In this document: positions 53,179 to 63,825 of the stretch, piece by piece | Position numbering within the stretch: position 1 is the stretch's first letter | Layout of the letters: each line of letters opens with the position of its first letter | Source: Pseudomonas alkylphenolica | GTDB taxonomy: Bacteria; Pseudomonadota; Gammaproteobacteria; Pseudomonadales; Pseudomonadaceae | Length of the DNA: 64,000 nucleotides | Direction: 5' to 3' | Assembly (NCBI RefSeq): GCF_016009175.1 | Contig: NZ_JADUCM010000002.1 | Coordinates: forward strand, 310,001 to 374,000 | Notes under the pieces: model-generated | Databases searched by the model: none | What the model saw: only the letters and a program-made list of their open reading frames with translations | What the model was told of the DNA's origin: nothing | Program-made: the position numbers and the translations under genes

Positions 53179-54009
53179 TCATAGACGAACCTGTCCTTCG
53201 AAAACGCGTACGGCAGGGCCGGTCATCAGCACCGGCTTGCCCGGGCCTTCCCATTCGATGGACAGGCGCCCACCAGGAAGGTCGATCAGCAGTGGCGAAT
53301 CCATCCAGCCCTGGCTGATGGCTGCGACAGCGGCAGCGCAGGCGCCCGTACCGCAGGCCTGGGTTTCCCCGGCGCCGCGTTCCCATACGCGCAACTGGGC
53401 GCGGTGGCGGTCGATGACCTGGATGAAACCGACGTTCACCCGTTGCGGGAAGCGCGGGTGGTGTTCGATCTGCGGGCCCAGTTCGTGAACCGGAGCGCTG
53501 TTGATGTCGTCGACCCGGATCACGGCGTGGGGGTTGCCCATCGACACCGCGGCCAGCTCGACCTGGCGCCCGGCCACGTCCAGCGGATAGCTCAAGGCCT
53601 GGGCCGGCGCATCGAACGGCACTTCGGCCGGCGACAGGCGCGGTGGCCCCATGTCGACGCAAATCTGCCCGTCGTTGCGCACGTCCAGCTCGATGATGCC
53701 GCCTTTGGTTTCGACGCGGATGAGCTTTTTCGTGGTCAGGCGCTTGTCCAGCACGAAGCGGGCGAAGCAGCGCGCACCGTTGCCGCACTGCTCGACCTCA
53801 GATCCGTCAGCGTTGAAGATCCGGTAGCGAAAATCCACTTCCGGATTGCTCGGCGCCTCGACGATCAGCAACTGGTCAAAGCCGATACCGGTGTGGCGAT
53901 CACCCCATTGCTTGGCGTGCTTGGGCAAGATGTGCGCATGTTGGCTGACCAGGTCGAGGACCATGAAGTCATTGCCCAGCCCATGCATTTTGGTAAAACG
54001 CAGCAGCAT
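53179..54009 (-). CDS. dapF: Diaminopimelate epimerase DapF
   Basis: 276 residues. The two catalytic cysteines are visible in [13 protein letters not shown] (Cys75) and [13 protein letters not shown]. It interconverts LL- and meso-diaminopimelate for peptidoglycan and lysine synthesis. It lies 4 bp after lysA, whose product uses its product. Confidence 0.97.
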   Translation of the reverse strand: MLLRFTKMHGLGNDFMVLDLVSQHAHILPKHAKQWGDRHTGIGFDQLLIVEAPSNPEVDFRYRIFNADGSEVEQCGNGARCFARFVLDKRLTTKKLIRVETKGGIIELDVRNDGQICVDMGPPRLSPAEVPFDAPAQALSYPLDVAGRQVELAAVSMGNPHAVIRVDDINSAPVHELGPQIEHHPRFPQRVNVGFIQVIDRHRAQLRVWERGAGETQACGTGACAAAVAAISQGWMDSPLLIDLPGGRLSIEWEGPGKPVLMTGPAVRVFEGQVRL

Positions 54010-54013
54010 GGGT

Positions 54014-55261
54014 TTACTCCGGCAGCAGGCTTTCGCCGGCGAACAACTCGGCTACGGTTTCGCGGCGGCGCACTTCGAAGGCCTGGTCACCGTCGACCAG
54101 GATTTCGGCGCAGCGGCCACGGGTGTTGTAGTTCGAGCTCATGACAAAACCATAGGCGCCCGCCGAGTGCACCGCCAGCAGATCGCCTTCGGCCAGGTTG
54201 AGTGTGCGCTCTTTGGCCAGGAAGTCGCCGGTTTCGCAGATCGGTCCGACCACGTCGTAGGTACGGCCTTCGCCCGCGCGCGGTTGCACGGCGGTGACGT
54301 TCATCCAGGCCTGGTACAGGGCAGGGCGGATCAGGTCGTTCATCGCCGCATCGACGATGGCGAAGTCTTTGTGTTCGGTGTGCTTGAGGTATTCGACGCG
54401 GGTCAGCAGGACGCCGGCGTTGGCCACGATGTAGCGGCCGGGTTCGAACACCAGGGCCAGGTCACGCTCGCCGAGGCGCTCGCGGATGGCCTTGATGTAG
54501 TCGCCCGCCAGCGGCGGCTCTTCATCACGGTAACGCACGCCGACACCGCCACCCAGGTCCAGGTGACGCAGGTGGATACCGCAATCGCCGAGGCGGTCGA
54601 TCAGCGCCAGCAGGCGGTCGAGGGCATCGAGGAAGGGTTCCAGGGTGGTCAGCTGCGAGCCGATATGGCAGTCGACACCGACCACTTCCAGGTTCGGCAA
54701 CTGGGCCGCGCGGATGTAGACCTCTTCAGCATCGGCAATGGCGATACCGAATTTGTTTTCTTTGAGCCCGGTGGAGATGTACGGGTGGGTGCCGGCGTCG
54801 ACGTCCGGGTTGACCCGCAGCGAGATCGGGGCACGCAGGCCCATCTCGGCTGCCACCACTTGCAGGCGCTCCAGTTCGTCGGTGGACTCGACGTTGAAGC
54901 AGTGCACGCCGACTTCCAGAGCGCGGCGCATGTCTTCACGGGTTTTGCCAACCCCGGAGAACACCACGCGATCGGCACGGCCGCCAGCGGCCAGCACACG
55001 CTCAAGCTCGCCACCGGAAACGATGGCGAAGCCTGCGCCCAGGCGGGCCAGCAGGTTCAGCACGCCGAGGTTGGAGTTGGCCTTGACGGCAAAGCAGACC
55101 AGGTGCGAGACACCCTGCAGGGCATCGGCATAGCTACGGTACTGGGCCTCGATGTGGGCGCGCGAGTAGACGTAGGTAGGTGTGCCGAAACGTTGGGCAA
55201 TGGCCGACAGGGCCACGCCTTCCGCGAACAGTTCACCGTCGCGGTAGTTGAAAGCGTCCAT
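54014..55261 (-). CDS. lysA: Diaminopimelate decarboxylase LysA
   Basis: 415 residues of the fold-type III PLP enzymes. The PLP lysine is in [12 protein letters not shown], the HIGSQL motif near residue 200, and the active-site Cys region in [11 protein letters not shown]. It makes L-lysine from meso-diaminopimelate. It is 9 bp after lptM. Confidence 0.97.
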   Translation of the reverse strand: MDAFNYRDGELFAEGVALSAIAQRFGTPTYVYSRAHIEAQYRSYADALQGVSHLVCFAVKANSNLGVLNLLARLGAGFAIVSGGELERVLAAGGRADRVVFSGVGKTREDMRRALEVGVHCFNVESTDELERLQVVAAEMGLRAPISLRVNPDVDAGTHPYISTGLKENKFGIAIADAEEVYIRAAQLPNLEVVGVDCHIGSQLTTLEPFLDALDRLLALIDRLGDCGIHLRHLDLGGGVGVRYRDEEPPLAGDYIKAIRERLGERDLALVFEPGRYIVANAGVLLTRVEYLKHTEHKDFAIVDAAMNDLIRPALYQAWMNVTAVQPRAGEGRTYDVVGPICETGDFLAKERTLNLAEGDLLAVHSAGAYGFVMSSNYNTRGRCAEILVDGDQAFEVRRRETVAELFAGESLLPE

Positions 55262-55270
55262 GGGGTACCC

Positions 55271-55408
55271 TTACTGATGCTTGTGCGATTGCGACTTTTG
55301 ACCGTCTTTGCTGTCGTCTGGCAGGTACAGCGGGCCCTTCTGGCCACAGGCGGAAACAAGGCAGGCAATCGCGACGAGCGCCGCGAGGGAGGAGATCAGG
55401 CGCTTCAT
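55271..55408 (-). CDS. lptM: LPS translocon maturation chaperone LptM (lipopeptide)
   Basis: 45 residues. The signal peptide [21 protein letters not shown] ends in the lipobox and is followed by [11 protein letters not shown], the conserved LptM/YifL motif. LptM helps LptD fold its disulfides. The position just before lysA is conserved. Confidence 0.9.
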   Translation of the reverse strand: MKRLISSLAALVAIACLVSACGQKGPLYLPDDSKDGQKSQSHKHQ

Positions 55409-55602
55409 GGCGTAATCCTTTGAAATATGCAGTATTGCGCCCGAGTATACCGAGCACCTGCCGCCTTGCCTATGCGGGTGGCCAGCCGTCGGGCGGGGGG
55501 TGGCTGTCGGCAGGTGCGCAGGGCGGTATCCTTTGCATTCGGCGCGCTGCACTCGTATCTTGCCCGGCTTGCGTGTGTGCAGACAATTTTGAGGTTCTTG
55601 CA

Positions 55603-55935
55603 ATGAGTTTGACTGAAGCGCGTTTTCACGACCTGGTCGACGCGACCCAACAGGCACTGGAAGACCTGTTCGACGAGAGCGGTATGGATCTGGACATGGA
55701 AAACTCGGCCGGCGTGCTGACCATCAAGTTTGAAAACGGCAGCCAGCTGATCTTCAGTCGCCAGGAGCCGTTGCGCCAGCTGTGGCTGGCCGACAAATCC
55801 GGCGGCTTCCACTTTGACTTCGACGAAGAGTCGAAGAAGTGGACCTGCGAGAAAACCGAAGAGCTGCTCGGCGAGATGCTCGAGCGCATTGTCTGGGAGC
55901 GGGCTGGCGAAAAGCTGGACTTCGACGAAATCTGA
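55603..55935 (+). CDS. cyaY: Frataxin homologue CyaY
   Basis: 110 residues. The acidic first helix ([21 protein letters not shown]) and strand [18 protein letters not shown] are typical of CyaY, with [13 protein letters not shown] after. It binds iron and regulates IscS in Fe-S cluster assembly. It is divergent from lptM-lysA. Confidence 0.95.
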   Translation: MSLTEARFHDLVDATQQALEDLFDESGMDLDMENSAGVLTIKFENGSQLIFSRQEPLRQLWLADKSGGFHFDFDEESKKWTCEKTEELLGEMLERIVWERAGEKLDFDEI

Positions 55936-55936
55936 G

Positions 55937-56158
55937 ATGAGTACTGCAGCCAAGCCGGTCAAGCCGCTCTACAGCAATGTCAGCCCGGCGGTGCCGTCAC
56001 CGTGTATCAGCACGTGTCGACTGGATGAGCACAAGGTCTGCATTGGCTGTTTCCGCCATGTCGAGGATATTCGCCAGTGGCGCTCGGCCGATGACGAGCA
56101 GCGCCGTGTGATCTGCCAGCAGGCCCAGGCGCGCCGGCAACAGGCTGAAACGCCTTAA
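55937..56158 (+). CDS. DUF1289 Cys-rich small protein
   Basis: 73 residues with CISTCRLDEHKVCIGCFR, a four-Cys pattern that suggests zinc or Fe-S binding, then a helical tail. It starts 1 base after the cyaY stop. No function is known for the family. Confidence 0.88.
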   Translation: MSTAAKPVKPLYSNVSPAVPSPCISTCRLDEHKVCIGCFRHVEDIRQWRSADDEQRRVICQQAQARRQQAETP

Positions 56159-56227
56159 ACCCTGCGGGTATTGTGTATTTACTTGGCTGTGTTAGTGTCG
56201 ATGGTGTTTCGGCGATGCCGAATTCCT

Positions 56228-56255
56228 GCAAACCCCGCCCTTGGGCGGGGTTTTG
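56228..56255. terminator. Terminator after the cyaY operon
   Basis: The stem AACCCCGCCC with GGGCGGGGTT and a short loop is followed by TTTT. Confidence 0.8.
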
Positions 56256-56291
56256 CTTTATATCGCTCAAAAAAAGGAGTCTGACTGGATC

Positions 56292-56711
56292 ATGAGCACC
56301 AAGCCTTCCATTATCGTCACCCGATTGGACGTTCAGCGTCTCGAGCGTCTGATCGACAGCCTCGATGAGAAGACGCAGGATTCTCCGGGTGTGCTCGCCT
56401 TGCAGGACGAGCTGGACCGTGCCGAGCAGGTCGGTCACGAGGAAGTTCCGGCCGGTGTCGTGACCATGAACTCCCGGGTTCATTGCCGCGAAGAAGCCAG
56501 CGGCAAGGACTATCACCTGACGTTGGTGTACCCGAAAGACGCCAATGCCGACGAAGGCAAGATTTCCATCCTCGCGCCGATCGGCAGCGCACTGCTGGGC
56601 CTGTCGGTGGGCGAGCAGATTGACTGGCCGGCGCCGGGTGGCAAGACCCTCAAGCTCAAGCTGCTGGAAGTCGAGTACCAGCCTGAAGCCGCGGGCGATT
56701 TCGACCTCTGA
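56292..56711 (+). CDS. rnk: Nucleoside diphosphate kinase regulator Rnk
   Basis: 139 residues. A helical N-terminal arm (IVTRLDVQRLERLIDSLDEK) precedes a GreA/GreB-like C-terminal FKBP domain. Rnk binds RNA polymerase near the secondary channel and affects Ndk and alginate levels in P. aeruginosa. The ATG at 56292 gives the usual length. It is convergent with cyaA; only 2 bases separate the stops. Confidence 0.93.
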   Translation: MSTKPSIIVTRLDVQRLERLIDSLDEKTQDSPGVLALQDELDRAEQVGHEEVPAGVVTMNSRVHCREEASGKDYHLTLVYPKDANADEGKISILAPIGSALLGLSVGEQIDWPAPGGKTLKLKLLEVEYQPEAAGDFDL

Positions 56712-56713
56712 GT

Positions 56714-59563
56714 TCACACATGCGCCAGGGCCTCGTTGAGCGCCAGCTCCAGCTCGCCCTTGTAGCGTAAGTAAAGATTGCTCGAACCTTGACCGTCGGC
56801 CAGCAGGCCGGAAAGGTCAAGGTCGGTGATGTAGCAACGGTAGCGCTCGGCATCCCGGCGCTGCCCGATGATCTGGCGAGCGACCTCTGCATAGAGCTGG
56901 TCGCCATGCTCCAGCCCGGAAAACTCCTGTTCGTTGCAATACAGCGTGACCTGAACGTTGTCGCCGCTGCCCGGCTGCACGATGGCCTGGACATCATAGT
57001 ACGGCGTGCCGATGGTGCGCGTCGGCGCCGGCCGTGGTTCCACGCTGCGAGCCTTGCCAGGCCCTGCAGGCAGCAGTTGATAGTAGAGAATGTCCAGCGA
57101 CCCCTGGGCGTGCAGCTTGTCCAGCGGCAGCTGCGCATCGCGACGGAACACAATCGACTCCAGGAAGCGCTGCAGCGGCAGCAACAGGCTGCTTTCGTCA
57201 TGGTACGCCAGGCGTTGTTGCCACAGGGCATTGTGCTCATCCAGCACGTAAACATCGGCCCAGACATCCTGAACCCGGTAGAACACCTGGATACACGCGG
57301 GTTGGCCCAACGGCAGTACGTGCGCCAGGTCGTGATCCTCCAGGGCGTTACCGTCCAGGTGAAGCGGGCTGTAGTCGAGCCGCTCTTCGCACAGGTAGTT
57401 CACCAGTGCTTCGGTGCTGTCGAGGGTGATCAGCTCGACCGCTGCCGGGTGCAGCTCCAGTACATGGGCATGCTGCTGGACCTGCAGCAGGTAACGATGA
57501 TTCAGGCCCTGGCCGAGCAGCGCCTGGGCGGTGTCGAACACCGCTTCGACCCGTTGGGCAATGGCTTGGGCACGGTTGTGGCAAAAACAGCGGACCTGCA
57601 GCCGGGGCCGGTGCTCGGCGCTACCCAGGCTGTTGAGGTAATCGCGCAGGCAGTTCAGCAGGGCATGCTCGCTGTCGTAACGCTTTACCTGGACTTCGTT
57701 CCAGCTATTGAGCGTGACCTGGTCCAGGGTCAGCACCAGGTTCTCGCGTACGCCGGCGTAACTGAGCGAATCGGTGCGTTCGGTGGTCATTACGATGTTG
57801 AGGTCGCGGTGGTGTTGCAAGGGGTCGACGCCGACATTGACCAGTAACAGCATTTCGTCGACAACGCTCGGTTGCAGCAGGCGTTCATCGCTGACACCCG
57901 GCAGAGGCAGGGGCACGCTGTGCTGCAGGCTGCCCAGCAGGTTGAAGAGTTCGAACTCGCTGAGGTCGCTGCTGCCCGGGTGCAAGGCCAGGCGGGTGCT
58001 GCTGTCGATCACACCGTTGCGGTGGGCCCATGCCAGCAGGTCGAGCAGCTCGCGGCAGCGTTTGATCGGCGCGAAGTGCTCCCATTCATGGGCGCCCAGA
58101 TTACCGTTGTACAAGCCCCAGAGGTGTTGCCCTGGCTCTTTGCGGTTGGCTGACTGGACCAGGGTCAGGGTGTCTTCGGCGAGGTCCGGGGCGATGCCGG
58201 GGTTGATGAATTCGATCTTGCCGGCCCGGCGTTCGAAGGCGGCATACAGGCGACGACCCAGGACGTTGAGGTCGCGTTGGTCGATGCGGTTGCTCGCATT
58301 CTGGGTACGGGCGAACTGGCAAAGAAAGCGATAGCTGTGGTTCAGTTCGGCCACCAGCGTGCGCCGTTCGACCGCGACCTGGCGCACCTTCCACTCACTG
58401 CGGCTGTCGAGCAAGGCAAGCTGGCGCTCGTCCCATCCCCATTCCTGGCTCAAGCGGCGCAAGAGGTTGCGCTGCCAGCTGTTGGCGCGCTGACGTGCCA
58501 GGCCGCTGAGTTTCTTGTTGACCTTCAGGTACAGGCTGCGCCGTACCAATTCCAGGCGTTCGTGTTCACCGCGGGCCTGCAGGTACTGCTCGATACGGCG
58601 GTAGACCATCATGTAAGGGTCCAGCTCGTCGAGGTCCAGGTGATTGGCGAACACCGCCTGCTTGAACTGCAGGCTCAGGCACTGCACCTGAGGGTGTTCG
58701 CTGGCGTAGACCTCGGTCAGCAGCAGCTTGAGCACCGATTTGTAAGGCGAGTCGATACCTTTGTACAACTGCCACAACCCTGCACCGACAAACTCCCCCG
58801 GCGGAATGTGCGCCAGGTGGCCGAGGTCCAGGCAGTCATCAGCGCGGATGAAGCGTTTGCTCAGCAGGGTCTGGGTATAGCGCTGGTAGCGAGACTCCTC
58901 GTACACCGGCACCAGCCACCACAGCGGTGTGCGGCCGGCCAGCCAGATCGCGGTGCGGTAGAACTCATCGAGCAGCAGGTAATGCTGGGTGGTGCCGCAA
59001 TCATCGGAGCTCAGCTGGTTATCGCGTTCGCCCTGCACAAAGCTGTGCGGCTCGATCAAAAACAGGTGGGCCTCGGCGCCCTGGCTGGCCGCCCAGGTTT
59101 CCAGCAGCTGGCACTTTTTGCGCAGCTCGGCCAGCTCGTTGTCGCTCAGGTCGGCTGCATGGCAGACCCAGACATCCATGTCGCTTTGTTCGGCCTGCGC
59201 CAGGGTGCCCAGGCTGCCCATCAGGTACAGGCCATGAATGGGACGCGGCGGGTTGCCGTGGCGGGCTTTGTAGGCGAACGAGCGGGTCAGGCGCTGGGCT
59301 TCGACCAGCAGTCGGGGGTCAGGCTCGAAGTGCGAGATGCCTGCAGGCGTGGTGCCGGACACATAGCCGGGCAACAGCGGGTGATTGACGTGGAAGAATA
59401 GCGGCAGCAGGGTCAGCACCAGTTGCTGGCGGCTGGACAATCCCTCCATGGCACGCTCCAGGCGCCCATGGTTGAGCTTCAGGAAGCGCGTGCGCAGCTG
59501 GCTGAGCACCTTGCGGTCGATGCCCTCGTCTAGGTCGGGGCGGATTTCGTGTGGGTGATTCAT
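56714..59563 (-). CDS. cyaA: Class I adenylate cyclase CyaA
   Basis: 949 residues, the expected size. The N-terminal nucleotidyl-transferase domain contains GLYLMGSLGTLAQAEQSDMDVWVCH, with the GS and paired Asp of the active site. A C-terminal regulatory half follows. It makes cAMP for Vfr/Crp. Its place beside rnk is conserved in Pseudomonas. Confidence 0.95.
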   Translation of the reverse strand: MNHPHEIRPDLDEGIDRKVLSQLRTRFLKLNHGRLERAMEGLSSRQQLVLTLLPLFFHVNHPLLPGYVSGTTPAGISHFEPDPRLLVEAQRLTRSFAYKARHGNPPRPIHGLYLMGSLGTLAQAEQSDMDVWVCHAADLSDNELAELRKKCQLLETWAASQGAEAHLFLIEPHSFVQGERDNQLSSDDCGTTQHYLLLDEFYRTAIWLAGRTPLWWLVPVYEESRYQRYTQTLLSKRFIRADDCLDLGHLAHIPPGEFVGAGLWQLYKGIDSPYKSVLKLLLTEVYASEHPQVQCLSLQFKQAVFANHLDLDELDPYMMVYRRIEQYLQARGEHERLELVRRSLYLKVNKKLSGLARQRANSWQRNLLRRLSQEWGWDERQLALLDSRSEWKVRQVAVERRTLVAELNHSYRFLCQFARTQNASNRIDQRDLNVLGRRLYAAFERRAGKIEFINPGIAPDLAEDTLTLVQSANRKEPGQHLWGLYNGNLGAHEWEHFAPIKRCRELLDLLAWAHRNGVIDSSTRLALHPGSSDLSEFELFNLLGSLQHSVPLPLPGVSDERLLQPSVVDEMLLLVNVGVDPLQHHRDLNIVMTTERTDSLSYAGVRENLVLTLDQVTLNSWNEVQVKRYDSEHALLNCLRDYLNSLGSAEHRPRLQVRCFCHNRAQAIAQRVEAVFDTAQALLGQGLNHRYLLQVQQHAHVLELHPAAVELITLDSTEALVNYLCEERLDYSPLHLDGNALEDHDLAHVLPLGQPACIQVFYRVQDVWADVYVLDEHNALWQQRLAYHDESSLLLPLQRFLESIVFRRDAQLPLDKLHAQGSLDILYYQLLPAGPGKARSVEPRPAPTRTIGTPYYDVQAIVQPGSGDNVQVTLYCNEQEFSGLEHGDQLYAEVARQIIGQRRDAERYRCYITDLDLSGLLADGQGSSNLYLRYKGELELALNEALAHV

Positions 59564-59675
59564 CGCAAGCTAAAACCGGCCATGTGGAGGGACGCTATGG
59601 CGAGTTTAAGCGGTATTTGAATTTTGACGCCATTTTACCAGCGTGAATCCCCGCAGCGGGGCTGCGCTGTGGATC

Positions 59676-59768
59676 CTGTAGGAGCGAGGCTTGCCCGCGA
59701 AAACCGAAAATGCGGTGCAGCTGCTACACCGCAGCGCCTGGTTCGCCCGCAAGCCTGGCCCCTACAGT
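59676..59768. repeat. REP element pair (inverted)
   Basis: CTGTAGGAGCGAGGCTTGCC at 59676-59695 faces a mate ending GGCCCCTACAG at about 59758-59768, between cyaA and the next gene. Confidence 0.85.
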
Positions 59769-59769
59769 A

Positions 59770-60015
59770 TCAGGCCGGCTGGGCGACGTTGAGGATGGTC
59801 AGCAACTGCTGCGCGTGTTCGGCAGCATCATGCCCCAGACTGGTCAGGTAGCCGCCATCCGGCTGGTCGGTCAGTCCTTTGTCGTACAGGCGTTGGGCCG
59901 CAGCGATGAGCTCTTTCGATGCAGTGTTATGGACCTTGATGCCTTCCTGGCTGCTATCCAGGTTAAACAGGGCAAGGACTTCCAGCTCGGCAATCAGTTC
60001 GGGGGTAAACGACAT
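59770..60015 (-). CDS. TIGR02647-type small conserved protein
   Basis: 81 residues beginning MSFTPELIAELEVLALFNLDS, which I recognise as the TIGR02647 family of Pseudomonas and relatives. A predicted winged-helix-like helical fold is plausible; function is unknown. The second REP copy abuts its stop codon. Confidence 0.85.
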   Translation of the reverse strand: MSFTPELIAELEVLALFNLDSSQEGIKVHNTASKELIAAAQRLYDKGLTDQPDGGYLTSLGHDAAEHAQQLLTILNVAQPA

Positions 60016-60099
60016 AGAGACTCCGACTTCCAGACAAGGAGGGCAGCACCGTCGCCGGTGCCTGGTTTTGCAGTGTAGTCAGGGAAATCCTGCTTTGCT

Positions 60100-60384
60100 T
60101 CAGTCCTTTTCCGGCGGCAGCTCGGGCAGGGCGCGCAAGGCGGTTTCGTACCATTCGGTGTTGAAGGCGCGGTCGTCTTCGAGCATCGCATCGATCTCGT
60201 AGGCCAGCACGTGGGCCATGAGGTTGAGGATGTCGTCGCGCTCGTAACCAACTAGGGTGAGCTTGTTGAACGTGGCTTTGGCCGCCGGTGGGTTGTCGCT
60301 TTCGATCTGGTTTTCGATCGCTTCGATCAGGGTCGACTCGGCGAACTCTTCTTCGTCGTTGTCGATATCGGTTGGCTCGCTCAT
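60100..60384 (-). CDS. Small acidic conserved hypothetical protein
   Basis: 94 residues, acidic at the start (DIDNDEEEFAES) and helical after, ending ALRALPELPPEKD. The ATG at 60382-60384 follows GGAGATCGCCC. No domain was recognised; the codon use is like that of the neighbours and the gene is probably real. Confidence 0.75.
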   Translation of the reverse strand: MSEPTDIDNDEEEFAESTLIEAIENQIESDNPPAAKATFNKLTLVGYERDDILNLMAHVLAYEIDAMLEDDRAFNTEWYETALRALPELPPEKD

Positions 60385-60530
60385 GGGCGATCTCCTCTGA
60401 AGGGGCGTCCAGTTTGCCACGAGCCCGAGGCCAATGCCTTGCTATCGACAAACTCCATGATGCTGGTCAGTACCCGGCCTTGGGTCTATAACTCCTCGGC
60501 CAACCCCTTTCCGGCCTGGAGGCTGTATTC

Positions 60531-61193
60531 ATGCTCAAGCTTCATGGATTTGCTGTCAGTAACTACTACAACATGGTCAAGCTGGCGCTGCTGGAAAAAG
60601 GCCTGCCATTCGAAGAAGTGCTGTTTTTCGGTGGTCAGACCCCGGATGCACTGAAGAAAAGCCCGCGCGGCAAGGTGCCAGTGCTGGAAACCGAGCACGG
60701 GTTTCTCAGTGAAACCAGCCTGATCCTCGATTACATCGAGCAGACCCAGGCGGGTAAGGCGTTGTTGCCTGAAGGGGTTTTCGACCGGGCCAAGGTGCAG
60801 GAGCTGGCCAAGGAGATCGAGCTGTACATCGAGTTGCCGGCCCGCGCTTGCTACCCAGAGGCGTTCTTCGGTGCCCAGGTCGACCCGGCCATCAAGGACA
60901 AGGCCAAGGCCGAGTTGCTGGCAGGCCTGGCTACACTCAAGCGCAATGGCAAATTCAGCCCGTATGTAGCCGGCGACAGCCTGACGATCGCCGACCTGCT
61001 GTTCTGCTTCAGCGTCGACCTGGCGTATGCGGTGGGCAAGAAGGTGTTCGACATGGATGTGCTGGAAGACTTCCCGCAAGCGCGCGAGCTGCTTGAGCGC
61101 ATGAAGAACAACCCGAATGTGCAGAAGATCGCGACGGACAAGGACGCACAGATGCCGGCGTTCCTCGAAATGGTGCGCAGCGGCAAGCGCTGA
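60531..61193 (+). CDS. Glutathione S-transferase family protein
   Basis: 220 residues. A thioredoxin-like N-terminal domain (LHGFAVSNYYNMVKLALLEKG) has the conserved PRGKVPVLETEHG and SETSLILDYIE glutathione contacts. The helical C-terminal domain includes LTIADLLFCF. The substrate is unknown. Confidence 0.92.
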   Translation: MLKLHGFAVSNYYNMVKLALLEKGLPFEEVLFFGGQTPDALKKSPRGKVPVLETEHGFLSETSLILDYIEQTQAGKALLPEGVFDRAKVQELAKEIELYIELPARACYPEAFFGAQVDPAIKDKAKAELLAGLATLKRNGKFSPYVAGDSLTIADLLFCFSVDLAYAVGKKVFDMDVLEDFPQARELLERMKNNPNVQKIATDKDAQMPAFLEMVRSGKR

Positions 61194-61245
61194 TCACCGA
61201 TGCAGCAGGCTCGCGGCGTTGCGCCGACGAGCCTGTGCGCAGGGC

Positions 61246-62640
61246 TTAGCGGCTGGCCAGCAGCGCCTTGCCGCGGGCCACGGCGGCGCGGACTTGAGCC
61301 GGCGCGGTACCACCAATGTGGTTACGGGCGTTGACTGAGCCTTCCAGGGTAAGCACGGCAAACACGTCCTGTTCGATCTGGTCGCTGAACTGACGCAGCT
61401 CGTCCAGGCTCATTTCCGCCAGGTCTTTACCGGTGTCGACACCATATTTCACCGCATGGCCGACGATTTCGTGGCAATCACGGAATGGCAGGCCACGGCG
61501 TACCAGGTAGTCGGCCAGGTCTGTCGCGGTGGAGAAGCCACGCAGGGCCGCTTCGCGCATGATCGCGTGGCGCGGTTTGATCGCCGGGATCATGTCGGCA
61601 AAGGCACGCAGCGAGTCGCGCAGGGTGTCGGCGGCGTCGAACAGCGGCTCTTTGTCTTCCTGGTTGTCCTTGTTGTAGGCCAGCGGCTGGCCTTTCATCA
61701 GGGTCAGCAGGCCGGTGAGCGCGCCAAAGACGCGGCCGGTCTTGCCGCGTACCAGTTCCGGGACGTCCGGGTTCTTCTTTTGCGGCATGATCGAGCTGCC
61801 GGTGCAGAAGCGGTCGGGCAGGTCGATGAACTGGAACTGGGCGCTGGTCCACAGCACCAGCTCTTCGGAGAAGCGCGACAGGTGCATCATCGCCACGCTG
61901 GCGGCTGCGCAGAATTCAATGGCGAAGTCGCGGTCGGACACGCCGTCCAGCGAGTTGCCGCCCACTGCCTCAAAGCCCAGCAGCTGGCAGGTCAGTTCAC
62001 GATCGATCGGGTAGGTGGTACCGGCCAGCGCCGCACTGCCCAGTGGCATGCGGTTGGTGCGCTTGCGGCAGTCGACCAGGCGCTCGTAATCGCGGCTGAG
62101 CATTTCGAACCAGGCCAGCAGGTGGTGACCAAAGGTCACTGGCTGGGCGGTTTGCAGGTGGGTGAAGCCGGGCATGATGGTGTCGGCTTCGCGCTCGGCC
62201 TGCTCGAGCAGGCCCTGCTGCAGGCGGGTAATCTCGGCCAGGATCAGGTCGATCTCATCGCGCAGCCACAGGCGGATGTCGGTGGCGACCTGATCGTTAC
62301 GGCTACGGCCGGTGTGCAGCTTTTTACCGGTGATGCCGATGCGGTCGGTCAGGCGTGCTTCGATGTTCATGTGCACGTCTTCAAGGTCGACGCGCCAGTC
62401 GAAATTACCGGCTTCGATTTCGCCCTGGATGGTTTTCAGGCCATCGATGATGGTGTCGCGCTCGGCATCGGTCAGTACGCCGACCTTCGCCAGCATGGTG
62501 GCGTGGGCGATCGAACCCATGATGTCGTGGCGGTACAGGCGCTGGTCGAAATTGACGGAGGCGGTGAAGCGGGCGACGAAGGCGTCGACGGGCTCACTGA
62601 AGCGGCCGCCCCAGGACTGATTGGTCTTGTCGGTGCTCAT
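61246..62640 (-). CDS. argH: Argininosuccinate lyase ArgH
   Basis: 464 residues with the fumarase/aspartase signature [15 protein letters not shown] and the catalytic His region in [13 protein letters not shown]. It splits argininosuccinate to arginine and fumarate. The ATG at 62638-62640 ([14 protein letters not shown]) is the usual start; the frame is open upstream without similarity. Confidence 0.96.
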   Translation of the reverse strand: MSTDKTNQSWGGRFSEPVDAFVARFTASVNFDQRLYRHDIMGSIAHATMLAKVGVLTDAERDTIIDGLKTIQGEIEAGNFDWRVDLEDVHMNIEARLTDRIGITGKKLHTGRSRNDQVATDIRLWLRDEIDLILAEITRLQQGLLEQAEREADTIMPGFTHLQTAQPVTFGHHLLAWFEMLSRDYERLVDCRKRTNRMPLGSAALAGTTYPIDRELTCQLLGFEAVGGNSLDGVSDRDFAIEFCAAASVAMMHLSRFSEELVLWTSAQFQFIDLPDRFCTGSSIMPQKKNPDVPELVRGKTGRVFGALTGLLTLMKGQPLAYNKDNQEDKEPLFDAADTLRDSLRAFADMIPAIKPRHAIMREAALRGFSTATDLADYLVRRGLPFRDCHEIVGHAVKYGVDTGKDLAEMSLDELRQFSDQIEQDVFAVLTLEGSVNARNHIGGTAPAQVRAAVARGKALLASR

Positions 62641-62962
62641 GGATTCACTCGTTGAAGGCGTGAACGGAAAAGTGGCGTCGATAATAGCAGGGTTGAGCGC
62701 CAAGCCGCAGGGCGGCGGTCGGCGCAGATGCGTGAATATGTCGCGGCAGGGGTACGCGACAGCGCTCCTGCAACAGGATATTTATCGATTGAACGGCAGC
62801 GTTCCGGCAACCGTCTACAGTTGGACAGAGGATCTGCATGTTTCCTGCCGATCCAGTGAATCTTTAGCCTTCGTGCGAGTCAGAGCGTGGATCGCCGTGA
62901 CGGTCGTACCTCACTTGTCTACGCTACCCTTGTGCGAGACTCACGCAGGAATCCAGCGCAAT
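62641..62962. other. argH-algR divergent region (no algZ/fimS gene)
   Basis: About 320 bp without a supported gene. In P. aeruginosa the sensor gene fimS/algZ sits between argH and algR; here there is no room for it. The region must hold both promoters. Confidence 0.6.
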
Positions 62963-63709
62963 ATGAATGTCCTGATCGTTGATGACGAACCCCAAGCCCG
63001 GGAACGCCTGAGCCGACTGCTTGGCGAACTGGAGGGTTATACAGTGCTGGAGCCCAGCGCCACCAATGGCGATGAAGCTCTGGCCCTGATCGACAGCCTC
63101 AAGCCTGAGGTGGTGCTGCTCGACATTCGCATGCCCGGCATGGACGGCCTTCAGGTCGCCGCCCGGTTATGCGAGCGCGAAGCGCCGCCGGCTGTGCTGT
63201 TTACCACTCACGAAGACGAGTTCGGTGTACAGGCCTTCAAGGGCAGTACGTTGAGCTATGTGCTCAAGAGCACCGATGCTGCCGGGCTGCGCGAAGCCTT
63301 GCGCAAGGCCGAGCGGCCCAATCGGGTGCAACTGTCGGCACTGACGCGGCCGGCCGCCGAAAGCGGCAACGGGCCGCGCAGCCATATCAGCGCGCGAACC
63401 CGCAAAGGCATCGAGCTGATCCCCCTGGACCATGTGATCTACTTCATTGCCGATCACAAGTACGTGACCTTGCGTCATGACGGCGGGGAAGTGCTGCTCG
63501 ATGAGCCGCTCAAGGCCCTGGAAGACGAATTTGGTGAGCGCTTTGTGCGTATTCACCGCAACGCCCTGGTTGCGCGCAATCGCATCGAGCGGATGCAGCG
63601 TACGCCGCTGGGGCATTTCCAGCTGTTTCTCAAGGGGCTCAATGGCGACGCGCTGATTGTCAGCCGCCGGCATGTTGCGGGCGTGCGCAAGATGATGCAG
63701 CAGCTTTAG
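62963..63709 (+). CDS. algR: Response regulator AlgR
   Basis: 248 residues. The receiver domain has DDE near residues 7-9 and the phosphorylation site Asp54 in VVLLDIRMPGMDG. The C-terminal LytTR DNA-binding domain includes VIYFIADHKYVTLRHDGGEV. AlgR controls alginate, type IV pili and other traits in Pseudomonas. Its usual partner FimS/AlgZ is not encoded next to it here. Confidence 0.94.
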   Translation: MNVLIVDDEPQARERLSRLLGELEGYTVLEPSATNGDEALALIDSLKPEVVLLDIRMPGMDGLQVAARLCEREAPPAVLFTTHEDEFGVQAFKGSTLSYVLKSTDAAGLREALRKAERPNRVQLSALTRPAAESGNGPRSHISARTRKGIELIPLDHVIYFIADHKYVTLRHDGGEVLLDEPLKALEDEFGERFVRIHRNALVARNRIERMQRTPLGHFQLFLKGLNGDALIVSRRHVAGVRKMMQQL

Positions 63710-63825
63710 CCCGCAGCAGTTCGAAGTTTCCGCCAGGGATGGTGGTTTTTCCTGTGACATAGATCTGCAGGCGAGCCGGATTGAGCTGTTATCATCCGTA
63801 GCATCTATCTTGTACGGATCGATCC

